Program-made: the position numbers and the translations under genes | Shown here: positions 1-6,626 of the stretch, in pieces | How positions within the stretch are numbered: position 1 is the stretch's first letter | How the letters are laid out: every line of letters starts with the position of its first letter | Notes under the pieces: model-generated | Database searches by the model: none | What the model saw: the letters and a program-made list of their open reading frames with translations, nothing else | What the model was told of the DNA's origin: nothing | NCBI GenBank assembly: GCA_017935805.1 | Contig: JAGBGV010000372.1 | Location: 1-6,629, forward strand | Length of the DNA stretch: 6,629 nt | From: Clostridia bacterium | GTDB taxonomy: Bacteria > Bacillota_A > Clostridia > Oscillospirales > CAG-272 | Direction: 5' to 3'

Positions 1-780
1 AAAAAATACCGCAAGGAGATTTGGGGACCTTTTGTCTCCGCTATCAAGGACTACAAGCTGATTGAAGCGGGAGACAGGATCGCGGTTTGTATGTCAGGTG
101 GCAAGGATTCCGCGATTTTGGCAGTGCTCATGCGTCAGCTGCAGCGACACTCGGACGTACCCTTTGAGCTTGAGTACATCTCAATGGATCCCGGCTACTC
201 CGAGGCAAACCGCGCTCGGCTCCTTTACAACTGTCAGCTGCTTGAGCTGCCTGTGAAGATGTTCGAGACGAATATTTTCTCCGTAACTGAAAAGACCGAG
301 AAGAATCCCTGCTACCTTTGCGCGAGAATGAGACGCGGGCACCTATACAGCTACGCCCGTGAGCTGGGATGCAACAAGATCGCTCTCGGTCACCACTTTT
401 CCGACGTGATCGAGACAACGCTTATGGGAATGCTGTGGGGCTCCCAGATACAGGGTATGCTCCCGAAGCTGCACAGCACCAATTACGAGGGAATGGAGCT
501 GATCCGCCCGCTTTACAAGGTCCACGAGGACGCAATAATTGCCTGGGCGCGATACTGTGAGCTGGAGTTTCTCGCCTGCGCCTGCCGAATGACCGAATCT
601 GCCGTCATCGACGAGAACGCATCAAAGCGACGTGAGACAAAGGCACTTATCAGAGAGCTGAAAAAGACGAACCCCGATGTGGAGAAGAACATTTTTAACT
701 CCATCCACCGCGCCAATGTGGACACTCTCGTGGGATACAAGCTGAAGGACAGGCAGTGCTCCTTCCTTGACGAATATTAA
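1..780 (+). CDS. ttcA: TtcA-family tRNA 2-thiocytidine (C32) biosynthesis protein, 5' partial
   Basis: This PP-loop ATPase of the TtcA/TilS superfamily probably adenylates C32 of the tRNA anticodon loop and replaces its oxygen with sulfur in the cytoplasm. The frame is open from base 1, so the start lies upstream; 259 residues are visible and by family length perhaps 10-20 are missing. The ATG at 91 is not the start: it falls directly before the PP-loop SGGKDS (visible residues 32-37), and the preceding residues (DYKLIEAGDRIAVC) are typical family sequence. Other marks are the CYLC pair (C104, C107) followed by ARMRRG, a GHH motif (131-132) and a third cysteine site in LACACR (C193, C195), matching the three-cysteine iron-sulfur site known in TtcA. 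The usual PCxxC form of the last site is altered to CAC. A 12-nt gap separates it from the protease gene. Family membership is secure; the exact target nucleotide in this clostridial branch is inferred. Confidence 0.88.
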   Translation, partial: KKYRKEIWGPFVSAIKDYKLIEAGDRIAVCMSGGKDSAILAVLMRQLQRHSDVPFELEYISMDPGYSEANRARLLYNCQLLELPVKMFETNIFSVTEKTEKNPCYLCARMRRGHLYSYARELGCNKIALGHHFSDVIETTLMGMLWGSQIQGMLPKLHSTNYEGMELIRPLYKVHEDAIIAWARYCELEFLACACRMTESAVIDENASKRRETKALIRELKKTNPDVEKNIFNSIHRANVDTLVGYKLKDRQCSFLDEY

Positions 781-792
781 TGGAGGCAAATA

Positions 793-1566
793 ATGGAGAA
801 AACTAATATAAACCGCCTGCTTCATGTGTTCGTGCCGTTTATCATTATGGTAATGACACAGAATCTGCTTCTGCTCCTGTGGGACAGGATCGGATTTGTC
901 AGCGTGCTCGGGGACATTATCGCTTTTGTGCTGGCGTCTGCCGTGGCGGTGATCTTCTTCTGTGCAAAGCCCCTTGCAAGATCAGAGGACGACGATTCCT
1001 TCCTTCACAAAAAATCCGGCGTCACAAGATGCACCATGCACCTGTTCTTCTGCATGGCTATGCTCATTATCTCCATGCACCTGACCTCCCTTATTACCGC
1101 TAACTACAACTCTACCTCAACTGAGTTTGATCTGCTTTACATCATATCCCTGATCCTTATCCACCCGATCGTTGAGGAGTATATCTTCCGCGGTCTGTTC
1201 TACGGAGAGCTGAGAAAGATAAACCCGGTATTTGGCATAATCGCACAGGCTATCATGTTCGCAATAGTCCACAACACCATTGACGGAATGACCTACGCTC
1301 TCATCGCCGGTGTGTTCCTCGGTGCGGCGGAAGAAAAAACAGGCAGACTGTACGTGCCGATCCTCGCTCATATATTTATAAACACACGCTCGCTGCTGTA
1401 CATAACGCTGCTGTCCGACCACGATGCCCTGCGTCGGGTAGTTGACATATCGGTGATATCGGTAGGCGTGCTGGCGTTCTTCATTCTCCTGCTTTTGAAA
1501 AATCTTCGAGGGGAGAAAAAACCTGCAGACGAGGAAGTGAAAACTGAATGGACAGAGATAGAATGA
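793..1566 (+). CDS. CPBP/CAAX-type intramembrane metalloprotease (Abi/Rce1 family)
   Basis: A 257-residue polytopic membrane protein with the three CPBP signature motifs in order: EExxxR (E128, E129, R133 in EEYIFR), FxxxH (F156, H160 in FAIVH) and HxxxN (H193, N197 in HIFIN). In Rce1-type proteases the motif 1 glutamate and the two histidines form the active site inside the membrane. By hydrophobicity the likely membrane segments are about 9-30, 38-57, 81-102, 113-131, 146-178 (possibly two), 186-205 and 218-236, with a charged acidic/lysine tail from 238. The ATG at 793 is supported by GGAGG at 782-786 with a 6-nt spacer. The gene sits between two tRNA-modification genes and its 3' end overlaps tadA, so it is probably co-transcribed with them. 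Bacterial members include bacteriocin self-immunity and processing factors and many with no known substrate; no bacteriocin or prenylation gene is nearby, so the substrate is unknown. All catalytic residues are present, so it is probably active. Confidence 0.88.
   Translation: MEKTNINRLLHVFVPFIIMVMTQNLLLLLWDRIGFVSVLGDIIAFVLASAVAVIFFCAKPLARSEDDDSFLHKKSGVTRCTMHLFFCMAMLIISMHLTSLITANYNSTSTEFDLLYIISLILIHPIVEEYIFRGLFYGELRKINPVFGIIAQAIMFAIVHNTIDGMTYALIAGVFLGAAEEKTGRLYVPILAHIFINTRSLLYITLLSDHDALRRVVDISVISVGVLAFFILLLLKNLRGEKKPADEEVKTEWTEIE
1531..1537 (+). promoter_or_regulatory. Shine-Dalgarno-like site for tadA inside the protease gene
   Basis: GAGGAAG lies 10 nt before the ATG at 1548. The alternative ATG at 1563 overlaps the upstream stop as ATGA but has only a weak purine stretch (ACAGAGA) before it, so this site favours 1548. 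The spacing is slightly long, and translational coupling from the upstream gene could serve either start. Confidence 0.5.
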
Positions 1567-2111
1567 TCGAGGCTCGTCAGGCAGCAATCGACGGGATCGT
1601 TGCAAGATACGAAGCGGCTGCTGCGGAAAACCCCGCCATGCTTGAGGATCAGTCGGCTGCAGATGAGTTTTACATGATGGCGGCACTGGATCTTGCAGCT
1701 CTCGCGGCAGAATACGATGACGTTCCCGTGGGCTGCGTAGTCGTCCGTGACGGGCACATCATTGCCGCGGAATGTAACGGCAGAGAGGTGTTCCGCGATG
1801 CTACATATCACGCAGAAACTGCCGCTATATCAAAGGCAGGCAGACTGCTCGGCGGTTGGCGGCTGACTCGCTCCACCTTGTACGTTACCCTTGAGCCGTG
1901 TCCCATGTGCAGCGGCGCTATCTGGTGTGCGAGAGTACCGCGGGTGGTTATCGGTGCACGGGATCCCAAGGCGGGAATGTACGGCTCCCTGCTTGATCTG
2001 AACGAAGACCCGGTAAACCACAAGCCCGAAATAACATTCGGCATCCTTGAAGAGGAAGCAAAGGTGCTGCTCCAAGGATTCTTCAAGAAAAAAAGAGAGA
2101 GCAAAAAGTGA
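1548..2111 (+). CDS. tadA: tRNA-specific adenosine deaminase TadA
   Basis: TadA deaminates the wobble adenosine A34 of tRNA-Arg(ACG) to inosine so that one tRNA reads CGU, CGC and CGA; it is a cytoplasmic zinc enzyme. The deaminase core shows the zinc ligands and proton shuttle: H88-A-E90 in TYHAE and PCPMC (C118, C121), with N77 in the CNG loop, VPVGCVVV (59-66) forming the early strand, and the conserved stretches TLYVTLEPC, GARDPKAG and GSLLDL. The core begins near residue 39 (DEFYMMAALDLA), so this start gives an alanine/glutamate-rich N-terminal extension of about 35 residues compared with typical TadA. The 19-nt overlap with the protease gene shrinks to 4 nt (ATGA) if M6 at 1563 is the true start; GAGGAAG at 1531-1537 favours 1548. 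The residue before the zinc histidine is Tyr where many TadAs have Ala. The core resembles TadA rather than guanine or cytidine deaminases, and operon context with a tRNA thiolase agrees. Confidence 0.93.
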   Translation: MDRDRMIEARQAAIDGIVARYEAAAAENPAMLEDQSAADEFYMMAALDLAALAAEYDDVPVGCVVVRDGHIIAAECNGREVFRDATYHAETAAISKAGRLLGGWRLTRSTLYVTLEPCPMCSGAIWCARVPRVVIGARDPKAGMYGSLLDLNEDPVNHKPEITFGILEEEAKVLLQGFFKKKRESKK

Positions 2112-2126
2112 GATATATTTGCCCCC

Positions 2127-2153
2127 TTGCAGAAACTTCTATAGAAAGATAAT
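2127..2153 (+). promoter_or_regulatory. ygiQ: Weak candidate sigma-A promoter upstream of ygiQ
   Basis: A -35-like TTGCAG (2127-2132) and a -10-like GATAAT (2148-2153) are 15 nt apart, shorter than the usual 17. It lies in the only sizeable gap in the window (96 nt) at the change from the tRNA-modification cluster to ygiQ, where a promoter is expected. No terminator hairpin with a T-tract was seen between tadA and ygiQ, so read-through transcription remains possible. Confidence 0.25.
2137..2146. repeat. 10-bp perfect palindrome, possible operator
   Basis: TTCTATAGAA is its own reverse complement and lies between the candidate -35 and -10 elements, where a bound dimeric regulator would block RNA polymerase. 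It is AT-rich and short, so chance is a real alternative; no second copy was noticed in the window. Confidence 0.25.
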
Positions 2154-2207
2154 TGGTGTTCAGTCTCATATTTGCGGCTGTACAAAAACAAACCGTAGGA
2201 GAACCTA

Positions 2208-4229
2208 ATGGAAAAAGAACTGAAATTTCTTCCAACAACGCCGGATGAGCTTGTAGGCCAACCGGACTTCATATATGTAAACGGTGACGCCTATGTGGAT
2301 CACCCGTCCTTTGGCGCGGCAATAATCGGCCGTGTGCTCGAGGCGGAGGGATTCACCGTGGCAATGCTCCCTCAGCCCGACTGGCGCGATACCACCGACT
2401 TCAAAAAATTCGGTCGTCCGCGACTTGGATTTTTGGTGTCATCGGGAAATATCGACTCAATGGTTGCTCACTACACCGCCGCGAAGAAACGCCGCAGTGA
2501 GGACTACTACTCCCCCGGATGCAAGGCGGGACTTCGACCTGACCGCGCCGTTATCGTTTACTGCAACCGCATCCGCGAGGCTTACGGGGATATTCCGATC
2601 CTAATCGGCGGACTTGAGGCATCCCTGCGCCGCTTTGCTCACTACGACTACTGGTCGGACAAGGTGCGGCGCTCCATTCTCATTGACAGCCGTGCGGATA
2701 TTCTCATGTACGGCATGGGAGAGCGATCCGTTGTACGCCTTGCACAGCTTCTCGACCGCGGTGTTCCCGTAAAAAAGATCCGCGACGTCCGCGGTACTGC
2801 GTATATTTCCAAAAAAGAGGAGAAAATATTCTTTGACTGCGCCGAGGGCTTTGACGAAGAAGGACTGCCAAACGGCTATACCTATGACGAAATAAAGGAT
2901 GACAAACGCACCTACGCAAAGGCGTTCAAAATACAGTATTACAACAACGATTCCGTAAACGGACGGGCTATCGTTGAATATTACGATGACAAGATGCTGG
3001 TGGTAAATCCTCCCCAGCCGCCTCTTGAGAGGGAAGAGCTTGACCGTGTCTACTCTTTGCCATACACCCGCACCTATCACCCAATGTACGAGGAAATGGG
3101 CGGCGTTCCTGCCATTACTGAAGTGAAGTTTTCGATCACTCACAACCGAGGCTGCTTCGGCGGATGCAATTTCTGCGCCATCGCCTTCCACCAAGGACGC
3201 GCAGTTCGGTCGAGAAGCATCGAATCCTGCGTAAAAGAAGCAGAACAGATTGCCGCAATGCCCGATTTCAAGGGTTACATTCACGACGTGGGCGGTCCTA
3301 CTGCCAATTTCAGATATCCCTCCTGCGACAAGCAGATCGAGCACGGCGTTTGTCCCGGTAAAAAATGCCTATTTCCCACTCCTTGTAAGAACCTCAATGC
3401 GGATCACTCCGAATACATCCGCATGCTTGAAGCGATCGAGGCAGTTAAGGGCGTGAAAAAGGTATTCGTTCGCTCCGGTATCAGATTCGACTACCTTATG
3501 GCGGACAAGTCCGATGCATTCTTCAAAAAGCTGGTACGTGATCACGTCAGCGGTCAGCTAAAAGTAGCTCCCGAGCACTGCGCACCAAACGCACTCGCAA
3601 TGATGGGCAAGCCGCGGGTTGAAGTCTACGACAAATTCCGCGAGAAATACACCCGTCTGTCCGAGGAGTGCGGCAAAAAGCAGTACATCGTGCCATATCT
3701 CATGTCATCCCACCCCGGATGCACAATGGACGACGCGGCTCGACTTGCGCTGTACACAAAGAAGATAGGACTTGCCCCGGAGCAGGTGCAGGACTTCTAT
3801 CCCACCCCGGGTACGGCGTCCACGGTTATGTACTACACAGGACTGGATCCCTTCACCGGCAAAAAGGTGTATACGGTAACCGATTACCACGAAAAACAGC
3901 TCCAGCGCGCCCTGCTTCAGTGGCGTAAGCCCGAAAACCGCCGCAAGATATACGAGGCGATGAACTACTGCACCGAGGAAGGTGTGAAGGATCTGCGCGA
4001 GCTGCTGGGAATGAAGCGCGAGGATATGCCAAAAGCGGAAAAACAGCCGAAAGCCGCAGAAAAGTCTTCAGTGAAACATTCCGGAAAGTATTCTAAAGCC
4101 GGCGGTAAGGATCACGGCAAAGCAAGCCCGAAAAATCACGTCAAGACCTCGGGCAAAGCGCAAAAAACAACCGGCAGAACGGACAAAAAAACCCACTCCA
4201 AGTCCGGAAAAGATAAGCGAAAGAAGTAA
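2208..4229 (+). CDS. ygiQ: YgiQ-family radical SAM protein (UPF0313)
   Basis: A 673-residue radical SAM protein. The N-terminal region has the YgiQ signature (PTTPDELVGQPDF at 9-21, YVDHPSFG at 29-36, IGGLEASLRRFAHYDYWSD at 133-151). The 4Fe-4S/SAM motif CFGGCNFC gives C316, C320 and C323, so a 5'-deoxyadenosyl radical is expected. A further cysteine group, C373, C382, C387 and C393, could bind another metal or cluster. Other conserved-looking stretches are LKVAPEH (451-457) and DFYPTPGTASTVMYYTG (529-545). From about 607 the protein becomes a disordered, basic tail with about 20 lysines in 67 residues and loose SGK repeats, suggesting nucleic-acid or ribosome contact (inference). I know of no established reaction for YgiQ. 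The start is set by AGGAG at 2197-2201 with a 6-nt spacer. It is separated from tadA by 96 nt and from the next gene by 39 nt, so it probably heads a two-gene unit. Confidence 0.93.
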   Translation: MEKELKFLPTTPDELVGQPDFIYVNGDAYVDHPSFGAAIIGRVLEAEGFTVAMLPQPDWRDTTDFKKFGRPRLGFLVSSGNIDSMVAHYTAAKKRRSEDYYSPGCKAGLRPDRAVIVYCNRIREAYGDIPILIGGLEASLRRFAHYDYWSDKVRRSILIDSRADILMYGMGERSVVRLAQLLDRGVPVKKIRDVRGTAYISKKEEKIFFDCAEGFDEEGLPNGYTYDEIKDDKRTYAKAFKIQYYNNDSVNGRAIVEYYDDKMLVVNPPQPPLEREELDRVYSLPYTRTYHPMYEEMGGVPAITEVKFSITHNRGCFGGCNFCAIAFHQGRAVRSRSIESCVKEAEQIAAMPDFKGYIHDVGGPTANFRYPSCDKQIEHGVCPGKKCLFPTPCKNLNADHSEYIRMLEAIEAVKGVKKVFVRSGIRFDYLMADKSDAFFKKLVRDHVSGQLKVAPEHCAPNALAMMGKPRVEVYDKFREKYTRLSEECGKKQYIVPYLMSSHPGCTMDDAARLALYTKKIGLAPEQVQDFYPTPGTASTVMYYTGLDPFTGKKVYTVTDYHEKQLQRALLQWRKPENRRKIYEAMNYCTEEGVKDLRELLGMKREDMPKAEKQPKAAEKSSVKHSGKYSKAGGKDHGKASPKNHVKTSGKAQKTTGRTDKKTHSKSGKDKRKK

Positions 4230-4268
4230 ACCGTCAATAACTCACAACACAACAAAGGAGACAACAAC

Positions 4269-6560
4269 ATGAAGATACTCATGGTGACCATGGCAATGAA
4301 CATCGGCGGAGCAGAGACTCATATCCTCGAGCTGTGCCGTGAGCTTGTATCAGACGGTCATGACGTAACACTTGCCGGAGGCGGCGGAGTTTATGCAGAT
4401 GAAGCAGTCTCCTTTGGAGTAAAGCACGTTAAGCTGCCACTGCACACAAAAGAGCCTACCGCAGTAATGCGCTCGTATAATGGGCTGAAGAAGCTCATCA
4501 CCGAGGGAGATTTCGATATTGTCCACGCTCACGCGAGAATACCTGCGTTTATCGTTGGACTGCTCCACGACAGGCTCACCTCCAATGGCGGCAGAAAATT
4601 CCGTTTTGTCACCACAGCTCACCTCAATTTCTCCACCAATGCGCTTCTGCGGAAGATCTCCCGTTGGGGCGAGAGAGTTATGGCTGTCTCAGATGACATT
4701 GCGGATTACTTGGTGGACGAATACGGCTACCGCAGAGACCGAATCCACCTTACCATCAACGGTATTGACACCGAGAAGTTCTCCCCCGAAACCGACTTCA
4801 GCGGCATTATCGCAAAGCACGGGCTTGATCCCGAGCACCGCCGCATCGTTTACATGAGCCGACTTGACGCAGACCGAGCCGAGGTTGCATTCCGACTCGT
4901 GAACATCGCGCCGACTCTCGCCAAAAAATACCCTGACTCCGCCCTTTTGATCGTCGGCGGCGGTACCGAGCTTGAAAAGATTCGCACGCTTTCAGCAGAA
5001 GCAAACGCAAAGATCGGCAGAAATTACATCACCGTCACGGGCGGCGTGTCAAACACAAACGAATACTGCGCCGCGGCAGATGTGTTTGTGGGCGTATCTC
5101 GTTCGCTTCTCGAGGCAATGGCGGCAGGCAAGCCTGTGATCGTGGCAGGTAACCAAGGTGCCCTCGGCATCTTCGATGAGAGCAAAGCAGAGGCAGGCAT
5201 ACTCACAAACTTCTGCTGCCGCGGATATCCAGTGGCCACAGAAGAAACTCTCCTTGCCGATCTGTCCGCGCTTCTCGATTCTTCCACCGATGCGCTGTCG
5301 AAAATGGGTGAATACAACCGCGCATTTGTGCTTGAAAAATACACCGCTCGCCGTATGGCTGATGACTACCTCCGAATGTACGATGCCGCGCTCTCCGCTC
5401 CCGTCCGGTTCAGCCTCGCAAAGGGTGCGCCTGATATAACAGTCAGCGGATACTATGGATTTGGCAACCTTGGTGACGAAAGCCTCCTTGACATAATTAC
5501 TCGCTCCGTTGCAGAGGAGATCCCGAACGTTAAGCTGGCGGCACTCACAAAATCCCCGGCAGATGACAGGCGACGCACAGGGCTGTCCTGCATTTCAAGA
5601 TTCAACATTCTCTCCGTTTACCGGAATCTGCGGCGTTCAAAGCTGCTCATCTCCGGCGGCGGAAGCTTGCTCCAGGACTCCACCAGCCGACGCAGTCTCG
5701 GCTACTATGCAGGGGTGATGAAAATGGCGGAGAAAGCCGGAGCGAAGGTATGTGTCCTTGCAAACGGCATCGGACCGATAAACTACGACTCGAACAAGCG
5801 CCTTGCCGCTGATGTAATAAGTAAAGCGGACTACGTTTCCGTGCGAGACTCCGACTCTAAGGACGAGCTTGTACGGCTCGGTGTTGACGGCAATCTCATT
5901 AAGGTAACAGCCGATCCCGCATTCCTTATCGAACCATGTGCCGAAGCGCGACTGTCAAAGATACTCGCCGCCTGCGGTGTGAGTGGGGATTATTTCGCAG
6001 TTTCCGTCAGACCGCTGAAGGGTGGTCGCGGTGCCTGTCAGATGACAGAGGACGACATGAGGCTTGCTGACGAAACAGTAGCTCTTTGTTCCGATATCGC
6101 GAAAAAATACAGTCTCATTCCTCTCGTCATCCCGATGCAGCCCGCGCAGGACAGCGAGATCTGCACTCTGGTTTGCGGCAAGCTCAACGAAATCGGAGTT
6201 CAAGCGGTGCTGTACTCTCCCGAGAACGCGTCGGAGATGATCGGCGTCCTTGGCAGGTCAAGATTTGCCATCGGCATGAGACTTCACTCCATAATCTTCG
6301 CGTCATCTGCAGGTGTCCCCGTCATCGGTCTGTCCTACGACCCGAAGGTCATGTCAATGATGCGCAGTCTCGGTCAGAATCTCATGGTAGACCTGACAAC
6401 AGGCGACCTCAGCTTTGCGGACAGGGTTCGCTCCTACGCAGACGAGGTAATGAGTAACAGAGATGCTATCACCGCCGCGCTGTCCGCTAAAGCACAGGAA
6501 ATGCGAGAAAAATGCCGCTTTGATCTGGCTGAGATAAAACGGCTGATTGATAATGTATAA
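4269..6560 (+). CDS. csaB: Fusion: GT4-type glycosyltransferase + CsaB-type polysaccharide pyruvyltransferase
   Basis: A 763-residue protein made of two complete enzymes. Residues 1 to about 375 form a GT-B glycosyltransferase of the GT4 type: NIGGAETH (11-18) in the first Rossmann half, a sugar-nucleotide half with YMSRLD (195-200) and LLIVGGGTE (226-234), and the C-terminal LLEAMAAGKPVIVAGNQG (280-297). The EX7E motif keeps its second glutamate (E282), but a shortened loop leaves no first one. Residues from about 389 form a CsaB-type domain: GYYGFGNLGDESLL (394-407), GGGSLLQD (463-470), VSVRDSDS (523-530) and GMRLHSIIFASSAGVP (669-684). H673 and K693 are 20 residues apart, like the PEP-binding His and Lys I recall for Paenibacillus CsaB; R526 may be the partner arginine. 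CsaB transfers a pyruvate ketal from PEP to a sugar of secondary cell-wall polysaccharide, where SLH-domain proteins can bind. No signal peptide is seen; action at the cytoplasmic membrane face is inferred. AAAGGAG at 4254-4260 (8-nt spacer) supports the start. Confidence 0.88.
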   Translation: MKILMVTMAMNIGGAETHILELCRELVSDGHDVTLAGGGGVYADEAVSFGVKHVKLPLHTKEPTAVMRSYNGLKKLITEGDFDIVHAHARIPAFIVGLLHDRLTSNGGRKFRFVTTAHLNFSTNALLRKISRWGERVMAVSDDIADYLVDEYGYRRDRIHLTINGIDTEKFSPETDFSGIIAKHGLDPEHRRIVYMSRLDADRAEVAFRLVNIAPTLAKKYPDSALLIVGGGTELEKIRTLSAEANAKIGRNYITVTGGVSNTNEYCAAADVFVGVSRSLLEAMAAGKPVIVAGNQGALGIFDESKAEAGILTNFCCRGYPVATEETLLADLSALLDSSTDALSKMGEYNRAFVLEKYTARRMADDYLRMYDAALSAPVRFSLAKGAPDITVSGYYGFGNLGDESLLDIITRSVAEEIPNVKLAALTKSPADDRRRTGLSCISRFNILSVYRNLRRSKLLISGGGSLLQDSTSRRSLGYYAGVMKMAEKAGAKVCVLANGIGPINYDSNKRLAADVISKADYVSVRDSDSKDELVRLGVDGNLIKVTADPAFLIEPCAEARLSKILAACGVSGDYFAVSVRPLKGGRGACQMTEDDMRLADETVALCSDIAKKYSLIPLVIPMQPAQDSEICTLVCGKLNEIGVQAVLYSPENASEMIGVLGRSRFAIGMRLHSIIFASSAGVPVIGLSYDPKVMSMMRSLGQNLMVDLTTGDLSFADRVRSYADEVMSNRDAITAALSAKAQEMREKCRFDLAEIKRLIDNV

Positions 6561-6584
6561 ATATTCCCGATATACAATAAATAT

Positions 6585-6608
6585 CCACCCGCATAGCGGG
6601 TGGTTTTT
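6585..6608 (+). terminator. Rho-independent terminator
   Basis: A perfect 8-bp stem (CCACCCGC at 6585-6592 pairing with GCGGGTGG at 6596-6603) closes a 3-nt ATA loop and is followed directly by TTTTT. It begins 24 nt after the stop of the glycosyltransferase-pyruvyltransferase gene and ends the transcription unit. The reverse strand has no comparable T-tract next to the stem, so termination is mainly for + strand transcripts. Confidence 0.92.
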
Positions 6609-6615
6609 CATTTTC

Positions 6616-6626
6616 GGGCATAGCCC
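6616..6626. repeat. Small second inverted repeat after the terminator
   Basis: GGGC and GCCC flank ATA, giving a 4-bp stem that shares the GCATAGC core with the terminator hairpin just upstream. It has no T-tract of its own within the window, which ends three bases later. It may be part of a larger structure beyond the edge, or chance. Confidence 0.3.

Noticed and set aside
91..780. Starting the TtcA-like gene at the ATG at 91
   Set aside because: The ATG falls immediately before the PP-loop SGGKDS, and the 30 upstream codons in the same frame encode typical family sequence, so the real start is outside the window.
1117..1811. Overlapping - strand open frames of 189 and 147 codons
   Set aside because: They run opposite the protease and tadA genes, whose catalytic motifs are clear on the + strand, and their translations are low in recognisable protein features.
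2601..3344. Long open frame of 247 codons on the - strand
   Set aside because: It lies wholly opposite the conserved YgiQ coding sequence, has no recognisable domain and no supporting ribosome binding context; it is a shadow of the + strand gene.
4230..4268. Promoter or terminator between ygiQ and the fusion gene
   Set aside because: The 39-nt gap holds only an AT-rich, CA-rich stretch and the Shine-Dalgarno site; no -35/-10 pair or hairpin was found.
4269..6560. Two separate genes (glycosyltransferase and csaB) with a hidden stop between them
   Set aside because: The frame is continuous through the linker near 5390-5440, and no stop or ribosome binding site plus start precedes the CsaB motifs.
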